DNA of 32,480 bases from Polynucleobacter sp. (GTDB taxonomy: Bacteria; Pseudomonadota; Gammaproteobacteria; Burkholderiales; Burkholderiaceae), in the NCBI GenBank assembly GCA_030696845.1, contig JAUYRJ010000037.1:1-32480 (forward strand), given 5' to 3'. The translations under genes and the position numbers were made by a program. How positions within the stretch are numbered: position 1 is the first letter of the stretch; each line of letters starts with the position of its first letter. The notes below the pieces were generated by a model, which saw only the letters and a program-made list of their open reading frames with translations, was not told the DNA's origin and searched no databases. This document shows positions 25,075-32,480 of this stretch, in pieces.

Positions 25075-26334
25075 CTAGGCTGCCTTCGAAGTGGATGGCG
25101 CTGACGCACCGGCATTTTGAGCCACTACCTTCACTGCCGTGAGGATCAATAGCAGCTGTAAGAAGGCAACGCCCAAGAATAAGGAGTTGGGTTTACCTGC
25201 GTCGAGCAAAATTCCAAAGAGTAATGGGCCGACTGCGGCGCCCAAATCAATACCGGAATAAATGATGCCGTACACACTTCCCGAAACGCCTTGCGGAGTG
25301 GCAGCACGAATCATCATGTCGCGCGATGGGGCGGCAATTCCCAAGCCGCAGCCAATTGCAAAGAAAAGACTGGGTATCAATGCGGACGTGACCAATTCAA
25401 TCCCAATCAAAAGACCTAATATCGCGCACACAAATAAACAAATGCCAACAATGCGATCTGGCATCTTGAGTTTCGCCGCGATGATACCGCCAAGAATCAT
25501 CCCGGCTGCGCTTCCCAAAGCCAATAAAGTAATAGAAAAATTACCCGTCGTTAAGGGGATTGCATACAGTTGATTCAGTGCGCTGGGCGCAAACGATTGA
25601 ATGCCCGCCATCGCAATCATGCTAAAGAAAAAGAAAAGCCAGCACAGCCATACCGCAGTGAGTTTCAGAAAGGCGAAAGTACCTGCTGGAGCAAGTCCGG
25701 GATTGGCCTTTTGCGCCGCCTCAGCGCTACCGGCTCGGCGCGATTTAACATCATCAAACAAGTCACCGCGATTAAGCCAAAGTAAAAGCAAAATAGCGGC
25801 CTCTAAAACAGCTGCGCTTAAGAGCGCAACCCGCCAATCTGACCAAGCTGCGATTCCCGCCATAAAAACCGGCGCCGCTGCCCAGCCTAAGTAACCCGTA
25901 ACACCATGCGCTGAATATGCATAAGGCAAACGCGGCAAGGATATTTTGTGATTAATTAGGGTGTAATCCACCGGATGAAAAACACCATTACCGCAGCCCA
26001 CAATGACGGCGCCAAGCATCAGCACCGCATACCCATTGCTTTGCGAGAGAACTACCGCTGAAAGCGCCAATAAGCCTACGCCGACAAACAAGACTGGTCT
26101 TGCGCCAATCCGGTCCACTAAAAACCCTGAGGCGGCTTGCACGATGCAGGACACCACAAAGAAAACCGACATCAGCAAGCCGAGCTCGGCATAACTCAAG
26201 GCAAACTCCGCCTTTAACCACGGAAAGAGTGGCGGCAAAATCAGATGGAAAAAATGCGAGCTACCGTGCGCCAAGCTCAACAAACTAATCACTCGGACAT
26301 CACTGGCACGCGCACTGGCTTGCGTAACAGTCAT
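25075..26334 (-). CDS. MFS transporter, fosmidomycin-resistance (Fsr)-like
   Basis: 419 residues with twelve predicted membrane segments in two halves and a cytoplasmic loop near 200-220 (FDDVKSRRAGSAEAAQ). Helix 1 starts LAHGSSHFFHLILPPLFPWLK. The MFS motif A region is GFLVDRIGARPVLFVG, and GCGNGVFHPVDYTLI with YSAHGVTGYLGWAAAP resembles the Fsr branch. It is probably a proton-driven exporter or importer of a small molecule. The substrate cannot be told, and resistance should not be assumed. It starts 40 bases after the clpB stop, so some read-through from clpB is possible. The ribosome site is weak. Confidence 0.85.
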   Translation of the reverse strand: MTVTQASARASDVRVISLLSLAHGSSHFFHLILPPLFPWLKAEFALSYAELGLLMSVFFVVSCIVQAASGFLVDRIGARPVLFVGVGLLALSAVVLSQSNGYAVLMLGAVIVGCGNGVFHPVDYTLINHKISLPRLPYAYSAHGVTGYLGWAAAPVFMAGIAAWSDWRVALLSAAVLEAAILLLLWLNRGDLFDDVKSRRAGSAEAAQKANPGLAPAGTFAFLKLTAVWLCWLFFFFSMIAMAGIQSFAPSALNQLYAIPLTTGNFSITLLALGSAAGMILGGIIAAKLKMPDRIVGICLFVCAILGLLIGIELVTSALIPSLFFAIGCGLGIAAPSRDMMIRAATPQGVSGSVYGIIYSGIDLGAAVGPLLFGILLDAGKPNSLFLGVAFLQLLLILTAVKVVAQNAGASAPSTSKAA

Positions 26335-26374
26335 GATCCGAGTTTACTAGTTCTAAAACACTACTGGGCCATTC

Positions 26375-28975
26375 TTAATGCACTAGGCGGGTAAAGCTAA
26401 ATTCCCCATCTTGATCGAGGTCGACCGGCACCACGTCATTTGGCCCAAATTTACCCTCAAGAATCATTTTCGAGACTGGGTTCTCAATGTACTGCTGAAT
26501 AGCCCGCTTAAGCGGTCTTGCCCCAAATACCGGATCAAAACCCACCTCGGCAATTTTGTTCAGCGCAGCATCGCTCACCTCCAGCTGCATATCGACTTTA
26601 GCCAAGCGAGCAGAAAGATTTTTGAGCAAGATTGCCGCAATCGACGCAATGTTTGCCTTATCCAGACCATGGAACACCACAATCTCATCTACCCGATTCA
26701 AAAACTCAGGGCGGAAATGCGTCTTGAGTTCTCCGAAAACCGCCTCTTTAATCTCCGTCTGGTTTTTATCGGTCATCGACTGAATTAAGTGCGAACCAAT
26801 ATTGCTGGTCATGACGATCACAGTGTTCTTAAAGTCAACCGTGCGCCCTTGGCCATCCGTCAAACGACCATCGTCCAGCACCTGGAGGAGTACATTAAAG
26901 ACATCGGGATGCGCCTTTTCAATTTCATCAAACAAAATGACGCTATAGGGTTTGCGACGAACTTGTTCGGTTAAGTACCCTCCCTCTTCATAGCCCACAT
27001 ATCCTGGAGGAGCTCCAATCAAGCGAGCGACGCTATGCTTTTCCATAAACTCACTCATATCGATTCGAATTAATCGATCTTCGCTGTCGAATAAGAATGA
27101 AGCCAAGGCCTTGCAAAGCTCGGTTTTGCCAACGCCGGTTGGCCCTAGGAACATAAACGAGCCATAAGGCTTATTCTCCTCAGACAGACCGGCACGCGAG
27201 CGCCGAATGGCATCGGAAACCGCCCGAATTGCCTCTTCTTGACCAACCACGCGCTGATGCAAGTGGTCTTCCATCTTCAGCAACTTATCGCGCTCACCCT
27301 GCATCATTTTGGATACCGGGATGCCTGTTGCGCGCGACACCACTTCGGCAATCTCTTCTGCGCCTACCTGGGTTCGCAAGAGTTTGTTTTTAGTAGCGCC
27401 TTCTTTGCCGCCCTTCGCTTCGGCGGCGGCAGCGGATTTTAGTTTTTGCTCCAGCTCTGGCAATTTACCGTATTGCAACTCCGCTACTTTTTCCAGTTTG
27501 CCCTCGCGCTGCAATCGCACAATCTCGGCTTTGACCTTCTCAATCTCTTCTTTCAAGTGGGCAGCGCCCAAAGCGGCGCCCTTCTCGGACTTCCAGATCT
27601 CCTCCAAATCAGCATATTCGGCGCCCAAACGCTTGATCTCATCTTCGATCAGTTGGAGACGCTTTTTAGAGGCGTCGTCTTTTTCTTTCTTAACGGCCTC
27701 GCGCTCAATCTTTAATTGAATGAGTCTGCGGTCAAGTTTATCCATCACTTCCGGCTTAGAGTCCAGCTCCATCTTGATGCGAGCACCAGCCTCGTCAATT
27801 AAATCAATTGCTTTGTCCGGCAAGAAGCGATCCGTAATATAGCGATGCGACAGTTCTGCCGCCGCAACAATGGCGGGGTCGGTAATTTCAATGCCATGAT
27901 GCAGTTCATAGCGCTCTTGCAAGCCACGCAAAATCGCGATCGTCGCCTCAACACTGGGCTCGTCTACCATTACCTTCTGAAAGCGTCGCTCGAGTGCCGC
28001 ATCTTTTTCGATGTACTTGCGATACTCATCCAAAGTCGTTGCGCCGATGCAATGCAGTTCGCCACGCGCTAAAGCAGGTTTAAGCATATTGCCCGCATCC
28101 ATTGCGCCCTCACCCTTGCCTGCCCCTACCATCGTGTGAATCTCATCGATAAACACAATGGTTTGACCTTCATCTTTGGCGACATCGCTGAGAACCGATT
28201 TAAGGCGCTCTTCAAACTCGCCGCGGTACTTTGCGCCAGCCAAGAGCAAGGCCATATCCAGTACCAGCACGCGCTTATTTTTTAGAGTCTCTGGCACCTC
28301 CCCATTAACGATACGCTGAGCCAAGCCCTCCACAATCGCGGTTTTACCAACGCCCGGCTCACCAATTAAAACGGGGTTATTTTTGCCGCGGCGCTGCAAA
28401 ATCTGAATCGTGCGGCGAATCTCATCGTCGCGACCAATGACTGGGTCTAGCTTACCCATCCGCGCCCGCTCAGTAAGATCCAAGGTATATTTTTTAAGCG
28501 CCTCGCGCTGGCCTTCCGCATCCGCGCTATTGACGGACTCACCGCCACGAACCAAATCAATGGCCGACTCGAGCGATTTACGGGTAAGGCCGCACTCACG
28601 AGCCAATTTGCCAAGCTCACCCTTATCGTCGGCCACGACCAATAAAAATAGTTCTCCAGCAATAAATTGATCGCCGCGTTTATTAGCCTCTTTTTCGGTG
28701 AGGTTTAGCCAGCTTGCCAAATCACGACCCACCTGAACTTCGCCGCTACCCTGAACCTCAGGTAAGCCAGCGATCATTTTTTCAGTTCCCTTCTCCAGAG
28801 CGGCAACATTCACTCCCGCTCGGGTTAGCAAGCTACGCACACCGCTGTCTTGCTGCCGCAGCATGGCTAGCAATAAATGGCTTGGTTCAATGTATGGGTT
28901 ATCTTTACTTACAGCTAGGCTTTGCGCATCGCTCAAGGCCTCTTGAAACTTAGTGGTTAACTTGTCTATTCTCAT
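26375..28975 (-). CDS. clpB: ClpB, AAA+ disaggregase
   Basis: 866 residues from the ATG at 28975, which follows AGGA and gives the standard [19 protein letters not shown]-terminus; a TTG five codons upstream is less likely. Two Clp_N repeats cover about 1-145. NBD1 has Walker A GEPGVGKT and Walker [14 protein letters not shown]. The coiled-coil M-domain at about 400-525 is rich in Lys/Glu and distinguishes ClpB from ClpA. NBD2 has GPTGVGKT and [15 protein letters not shown]. It rescues aggregated proteins with DnaK. A heat-shock-type promoter lies upstream. Confidence 0.97.
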   Translation of the reverse strand: MRIDKLTTKFQEALSDAQSLAVSKDNPYIEPSHLLLAMLRQQDSGVRSLLTRAGVNVAALEKGTEKMIAGLPEVQGSGEVQVGRDLASWLNLTEKEANKRGDQFIAGELFLLVVADDKGELGKLARECGLTRKSLESAIDLVRGGESVNSADAEGQREALKKYTLDLTERARMGKLDPVIGRDDEIRRTIQILQRRGKNNPVLIGEPGVGKTAIVEGLAQRIVNGEVPETLKNKRVLVLDMALLLAGAKYRGEFEERLKSVLSDVAKDEGQTIVFIDEIHTMVGAGKGEGAMDAGNMLKPALARGELHCIGATTLDEYRKYIEKDAALERRFQKVMVDEPSVEATIAILRGLQERYELHHGIEITDPAIVAAAELSHRYITDRFLPDKAIDLIDEAGARIKMELDSKPEVMDKLDRRLIQLKIEREAVKKEKDDASKKRLQLIEDEIKRLGAEYADLEEIWKSEKGAALGAAHLKEEIEKVKAEIVRLQREGKLEKVAELQYGKLPELEQKLKSAAAAEAKGGKEGATKNKLLRTQVGAEEIAEVVSRATGIPVSKMMQGERDKLLKMEDHLHQRVVGQEEAIRAVSDAIRRSRAGLSEENKPYGSFMFLGPTGVGKTELCKALASFLFDSEDRLIRIDMSEFMEKHSVARLIGAPPGYVGYEEGGYLTEQVRRKPYSVILFDEIEKAHPDVFNVLLQVLDDGRLTDGQGRTVDFKNTVIVMTSNIGSHLIQSMTDKNQTEIKEAVFGELKTHFRPEFLNRVDEIVVFHGLDKANIASIAAILLKNLSARLAKVDMQLEVSDAALNKIAEVGFDPVFGARPLKRAIQQYIENPVSKMILEGKFGPNDVVPVDLDQDGEFSFTRLVH

Positions 28976-29051
28976 CGTGCGTCCTATCAAATGTCGGTGA
29001 TGCCATATTGAATCTGGTCTAATTTCGCCCAGAATGACTTATCTCTTTAGA

Positions 29052-29079
29052 ATATAAGGACAATATTCCCAATTTCAAG
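29052..29079 (-). promoter_or_regulatory. clpB: Sigma-32-like promoter of clpB
   Basis: On the minus strand CTTGAA (29079-29074) is followed after 14 bases by CCTTATAT (29059-29052), close to the sigma-32 pattern CTTGAA-N13-15-CCCCATNT. The same stretch can be read as a sigma-70 promoter, TTGAAA-N16-TATATT. It is about 75 bases before the clpB start and directly next to the start of the GIY-YIG gene. Confidence 0.55.
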
Positions 29080-29100
29080 CGTTTGCGAGTGTAAATTCAA

Positions 29101-29352
29101 TTGACCTGGCTGGTTTACCTACTAGAGTGTGCTGACGGCAGCTTTTATGCTGGCATTACGAACCGGCTTGAGCATCGCCTCAATGCGCACAATACTGGCC
29201 TTGGGGCGCGCTATACCCGCTCTAGGCTGCCAGTTAAGCTCTTGGCAACGCAAGCCCACCCCAATCGCTCTGAAGCATCCAAAGCCGAAGCAACGCTAAA
29301 GCGCCTGCCGCGCGCCAAAAAACTGGCTTTTTTTGATTCAACCCCAGCCTAA
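29101..29352 (+). CDS. GIY-YIG domain protein (UPF0213 type)
   Basis: 83 residues, a single GIY-YIG nuclease domain. VYLLECADGSFYAGITN carries the two signature strands, with GARYTRSRLPVKL and SEASKAEATLKRLPRAKKLAFF as the remaining family blocks. The start is TTG at 29101: an in-frame stop TAA at 29092-29094 leaves only codons ATT and CAA before it, and there is no clear ribosome site. Stand-alone members of this family are small nucleases with poorly defined roles. It is divergent from clpB and convergent with moaE. Confidence 0.88.
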   Translation: MTWLVYLLECADGSFYAGITNRLEHRLNAHNTGLGARYTRSRLPVKLLATQAHPNRSEASKAEATLKRLPRAKKLAFFDSTPA

Positions 29353-29362
29353 ATCAGCTGGG
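29343..29362. other. Hairpin at the GIY-YIG/moaE convergence
   Basis: CCCAGC and GCTGGG form a six-base-pair stem around the GIY-YIG stop codon. No T run follows on either strand, so it is at best a weak or Rho-dependent end. Confidence 0.25.
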
Positions 29363-29385
29363 CTAAGGCATCCAAAGCTTATTTT

Positions 29386-29850
29386 TTAGGGGGCATCTTC
29401 TTGGGCCCAGCGCGCTGCGGCAGCATCATCGGCAATCCGCGCATCGACCCAACGACCGCCTTCGGGCGTATCTTCTTTTTTCCAAAATGGCGCTGCTGTT
29501 TTGAGGTAGTCCATGATGAACTCACAGGCTTGAAACGATTCACCGCGGTGCGCGCTGCTGACTGCTACCAACACAATCTGGTCTGCCGGCAATAAAGGAC
29601 CGACCCGATGAATTACCAGCGCATCCCGAATATCCCAGCGCGACTTTGCATCGGCCACGATTGCCTCGAGGGCTTTTTCTGTCATGCCAGGGTAGTGCTC
29701 TAGAGTCATTGCCTGAACGCGACTACCTTCATTCATATCTCGGACCGTACCCACAAACGAGGTAATAGCGCCAATTTGTAAATCATCTTGACGCAATTGG
29801 GCGATCTCCGTGGTGAGATCAAAATCCGCTTCTTGTATTCGCACTGGCAT
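29386..29850 (-). CDS. moaE: Molybdopterin synthase catalytic subunit
   Basis: 154 residues. Family motifs are GAITSFVGTVRDMNEG, LEHYPGMTEKAL, IHRVGPLLPADQIVLVAVSSAHRGESFQACEFIMDYLK and the lysine-bearing PFWKKEDTPEGGRWVDAR. It transfers sulfur from the MoaD thiocarboxylate to precursor Z to make molybdopterin. GGAGGC lies four bases before the ATG, just one base after the moaD stop, so the two subunits are translationally coupled. It is the last gene of the thrC-moeA-moaD-moaE block. Confidence 0.96.
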   Translation of the reverse strand: MPVRIQEADFDLTTEIAQLRQDDLQIGAITSFVGTVRDMNEGSRVQAMTLEHYPGMTEKALEAIVADAKSRWDIRDALVIHRVGPLLPADQIVLVAVSSAHRGESFQACEFIMDYLKTAAPFWKKEDTPEGGRWVDARIADDAAAARWAQEDAP

Positions 29851-29851
29851 C

Positions 29852-30109
29852 TTAGCCTCCGGTCACTGGCGGAAAGAATGCCACCTCTGCACCATCTACC
29901 AATTTTGTAGATGGGTTCACCATCTCGTGATTCAAGGCGCAGCGTAAGACTTTGCCGTCGGCCAGTACATCCGCCCAAATCCCGCCACGCGCGCGCAAAA
30001 GCATGCGCAGATCATCAATCGACCAAATAGAAGAAGGCACCTCAATCACTTCTTCCTCAAGACCAAGGGATTCCCGCAGGGATGCAAAATACCGGAGTTT
30101 TAGCTTCAT
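29852..30109 (-). CDS. moaD: Molybdopterin synthase sulfur carrier subunit
   Basis: 85 residues from the ATG at 30109; a GTG two codons upstream (30115) is too close to the AGGA ribosome site. Ubiquitin-like beta-grasp fold ending in FFPPVTGG, whose terminal Gly-Gly is adenylated and thiocarboxylated. KLRYFASLRESLG and DGAEVAFFPPV are family blocks. It lies between moeA (18 bases) and moaE (one base). Confidence 0.93.
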   Translation of the reverse strand: MKLKLRYFASLRESLGLEEEVIEVPSSIWSIDDLRMLLRARGGIWADVLADGKVLRCALNHEMVNPSTKLVDGAEVAFFPPVTGG

Positions 30110-30127
30110 AAACACATCCTAAACCGA

Positions 30128-31366
30128 TTAGCTAAGTAATGCAGTAAAGGGGATATACGAGACCAAATCACCGCTTGCGATAGCTTGTCCTGGGGGGCAA
30201 TCTACTAGGCCATCGCCCCAAGCGGCGCTCGTTAAGACGCCTGAACTTTGATTGGGGTATAAATCCAGTCCACCCTCAGTATTGACTTTAACGCGCAAGA
30301 ATTCATTACGGCGATCGGCTTTAGGCCAATCAAAATCCGCACGCATTTGGTATGTCGGCGCGGCAATCTCAGTCCTGCCCTGCAAGCGCAAAATAAATGG
30401 GCGCACAAACAATAGAAAAGTCACAAAACTAGAAACGGGATTGCCTGGCAAACCAATGAACCAGGTTGAACTTTGCGCATCGGCTTGTTTGCGAACAGAG
30501 CCGAATGCCAAAGGCTTACCGGGCTTGATGGCAATCTGCCATAAGTTCAATTGACCTTCAGCGTTGACTGCCGGCTTAATGTGATCCTCTTCGCCAACCG
30601 AAACGCCGCCTGATGTGATGATCAAATCATGGTCACGACTTGCCTCTCGTAACGCTGCTCGCGTGGCATCGAGGCGATCCGGCACAATTCCTAAATCGGT
30701 AGCGTCACAGCCTAGTGCTTTAATGCAGGCCAGCAAGGTATCGCGATTGGAGTTGTAAATACCACCCGGCTTTAAAGGCTCTCCGGGTAGCGATAGTTCA
30801 TCCCCCGTGAAAAACGCAGCCACTCGAACTCTGCGCTTGACTGGTAAATGCGTGAGGCCAGCAGATGCAGCCACCCCGAGCTCTTGCGGACGTAACAAAC
30901 ATCCGGCCTGGAGCGCCACTTTTCCAGCAGTCAAATCCTCGCCGCGCCTTCGAATCCATTGACCAGCAGTGGGCGTTGTATTGATAGCGACCTGATTTGG
31001 CACTTCTGGCGACGTGCTGCAGTCCTCCTGCATCACGACTGCATCAGCCCCTGACGGAATAGGCGCGCCAGTAAAAATGCGCGCCGCCGTTCCAGGCTGA
31101 AGCGCTGTACCGATTGAGCCCGCTGGGATGCGTTGCGCTACCTTCAGTAATCCAGAGTGCGCTACTAAGTCAGCAACGCGAACGGCATAACCATCCATGG
31201 ATGTATTGTCTAGAGGCGGCACATCCACTAGGCTACTGACGTCTTGCGCCAAAATGCGGCCCAACGCAGCTTGTACAGGCACCGATTCAAGTTCCGAGAC
31301 AGGAATGGCCGGCGCAAGCAATTGCTCCAAGGCTTGCGCAGCCGTTAACATCGGTGGCTTATTCAT
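30128..31366 (-). CDS. moeA: Molybdopterin molybdenumtransferase
   Basis: 412 residues. Motifs in order: VPPLDNTSMDGYAVR (about 58-72), PAGSIGTALQPGTAARIFTGAPIPSGADAVVMQED, ITSGGVSVGEEDHIK in the MoCF-like domain, and PGKPLAFG followed by FIGLPGNPVSSFVTFLLF. It inserts molybdate into adenylated molybdopterin. AAGG lies five bases before the ATG, seven bases after the thrC stop. With moaD and moaE it forms a partial molybdenum cofactor set; moaA, moaB and moaC are elsewhere. Confidence 0.96.
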   Translation of the reverse strand: MNKPPMLTAAQALEQLLAPAIPVSELESVPVQAALGRILAQDVSSLVDVPPLDNTSMDGYAVRVADLVAHSGLLKVAQRIPAGSIGTALQPGTAARIFTGAPIPSGADAVVMQEDCSTSPEVPNQVAINTTPTAGQWIRRRGEDLTAGKVALQAGCLLRPQELGVAASAGLTHLPVKRRVRVAAFFTGDELSLPGEPLKPGGIYNSNRDTLLACIKALGCDATDLGIVPDRLDATRAALREASRDHDLIITSGGVSVGEEDHIKPAVNAEGQLNLWQIAIKPGKPLAFGSVRKQADAQSSTWFIGLPGNPVSSFVTFLLFVRPFILRLQGRTEIAAPTYQMRADFDWPKADRRNEFLRVKVNTEGGLDLYPNQSSGVLTSAAWGDGLVDCPPGQAIASGDLVSYIPFTALLS

Positions 31367-31373
31367 AACAGCC

Positions 31374-32480
31374 TTAAGAAAGGTGTTTAGTAATAAATTG
31401 CTTCACTACATTCACGTCAGCAGGAATATGTTCTACACGCTGCGGCAGTGATTTAATATTTTTAAATGCAGGCGGACACTCTGCGGGACGGCCCAGCGCC
31501 TCCTCAATAGTTTCCTCAAACTTAATCGGTAACGCCGTTTCCAGCACCAACATGGGCACGCCTTTTTGCAAGCATTCGCGCGCTACTTTGACGCCATCTG
31601 CCGTATGCGTGTCAATCATGACGCCATATCTGGCGTCCACATCACGAATGGTGTTTAAACGATCCTGATGGGTACTTCTTCCCGATGCAAAACCGAACTG
31701 CTGCATGGTGGCAAAAACGGGGTCGCTGGATAAATCAAATCCGCCAGCTTCCTCAACCTGTTTAAAAAGCGCCGCGGTTCGCTTGCCATCACGCGAGAGC
31801 AAATCAAACACAAAGCGCTCAAAGTTACTCGCCTTCGAAATATCCATGGAAGGACTGGAGGTATGCAGTGTTTCCGCGGATTTGCGTGCGCGGTAAATGC
31901 CCGTTTTAAAGAACTCATCCAGCACATCGTTTTCATTGGTCGCCACCACTAGGCGCTCGATTGGTAAACCCATCATGCGCGCAATGTGTCCGGCGCAGAC
32001 ATTGCCGAAATTACCTGACGGTACAGTGAACGAGACCTTCTCACTACTGGATTGTGTCGCCAGCAAGTAACCTTGGAAGTAATACACCACCTGCGCAACC
32101 ACTCGGCCCCAGTTAATCGAGTTCACGGTACCAATTTGATTACATGATTTGTACTCTAAATCATTGCTAACGGCCTTGACGATATCCTGGCAATCATCAA
32201 ATACGCCGGCAACCGCTAAGTTGAAAATATTGGGATCTTGCAAAGAATACATCTGCGCGGATTGAAACGCGCTCATCTTGCCTTGGGGCGAAAGCATGAA
32301 AACCCGAACACCCTCTTTACCGCGCATGGCATATTCGGCAGCGCTGCCCGTGTCACCGGATGTCGCCCCCAATATATTGAGTTTTTGACCGGCGCGACGC
32401 AATGCATACTCGAACAAATTACCCAGCAACTGCATCGCCATATCTTTAAATGCCAAAGTGGGGCCGTTTGATAAGCTTAA
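31374..32480 (-). CDS. thrC: Threonine synthase, C-terminal part (gene runs off the right edge)
   Basis: The frame is open to the last base of the window, so about 368 C-terminal residues are present; full length should be near 470-480. The PLP lysine is in PTLAFKDMAMQLLGN, at the window edge. ATSGDTGSAAEYAM and the phosphate-binding VPSGNFGNVCAGHIARMMGLP follow, with DTHTADGV and LETALPIKF near the end. It makes threonine from O-phosphohomoserine. A TTG or ATG near 32456 is internal, not the real start. Homoserine dehydrogenase (hom) usually lies just upstream in Burkholderiales and would be outside this window. Confidence 0.95.
   Translation of the reverse strand, partial: LSLSNGPTLAFKDMAMQLLGNLFEYALRRAGQKLNILGATSGDTGSAAEYAMRGKEGVRVFMLSPQGKMSAFQSAQMYSLQDPNIFNLAVAGVFDDCQDIVKAVSNDLEYKSCNQIGTVNSINWGRVVAQVVYYFQGYLLATQSSSEKVSFTVPSGNFGNVCAGHIARMMGLPIERLVVATNENDVLDEFFKTGIYRARKSAETLHTSSPSMDISKASNFERFVFDLLSRDGKRTAALFKQVEEAGGFDLSSDPVFATMQQFGFASGRSTHQDRLNTIRDVDARYGVMIDTHTADGVKVARECLQKGVPMLVLETALPIKFEETIEEALGRPAECPPAFKNIKSLPQRVEHIPADVNVVKQFITKHLS

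Noticed and set aside
25075..26334. Calling the MFS protein a fosmidomycin resistance determinant
   Set aside because: Only family-level resemblance is visible; nothing in the sequence or neighbourhood identifies the substrate.
27239..27719. Long antisense open frames within clpB
   Set aside because: They mirror the repetitive Lys/Glu codons of the ClpB coiled coil; no start signals or plausible protein features.

Overview
The window looks like a chromosomal segment of a betaproteobacterium of the family Burkholderiaceae, most likely Polynucleobacter or a close relative. This rests on protein character and gene order, not on a database search. The supporting features are: an iscR-iscS-iscU-iscA-hscB-hscA-fdx operon; a soluble orphan RnfB next to nth and a DUF1841 gene; an intracellular PHB depolymerase with the Cys183-type nucleophile; a thrC-moeA-moaD-moaE block; and an orphan TctC/Bug binding protein. 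Base composition is moderate, roughly half G+C by eye, with AT-rich control regions. I see no rRNA, tRNA, insertion sequence, prophage or CRISPR array.

Layout. (1) 1-4331, plus strand: the tail of an aldehyde dehydrogenase, a TctC-type binding protein, a thiamine-diphosphate enzyme and an FAD-linked D-2-hydroxyacid dehydrogenase. This resembles a small uptake and catabolic operon for a hydroxy- or oxo-acid. (2) 4315-9799, minus strand: a tightly overlapping operon encoding a complete succinate dehydrogenase/fumarate reductase-like complex (Fe-S subunit, two heme-b-type anchors, flavoprotein). A two-subunit class I fumarase/tartrate dehydratase lies between the anchors and the flavoprotein, and a TSUP exporter ends the operon. 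A LysR gene (9884-10780) is divergent from it across an 84-base region. (3) 10797-16173, minus strand: the ISC iron-sulfur operon with a strong IscR-type operator. (4) 16291-18468: uvrB, divergent from an aromatic/aspartate aminotransferase and phaZ. (5) 21171-22946: rnfB-like, nth, DUF1841, overlapping. (6) 22961-26334, minus strand: HIT protein, isocitrate lyase, MFS transporter. (7) clpB with a heat-shock-like promoter, and a divergent GIY-YIG gene. (8) 29386-32480, minus strand: moaE, moaD, moeA and the truncated thrC.

How the genes connect. The ISC operon would supply clusters for many proteins seen here: the SdhB-like subunit, the fumarase alpha subunit, RnfB-like, Nth and IscR itself. 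Isocitrate lyase, PHB depolymerase and the two organic-acid operons suggest growth on small carboxylates.

The most unusual part is the reductase/dehydratase operon. Its SdhA-like flavoprotein keeps the dicarboxylate-binding residues but has Cys52 where the FAD-linking histidine normally sits. It is co-transcribed with a hydratase, and both it and its LysR gene have a TATAAT hexamer exactly six bases before the start codon, as expected of leaderless messages.
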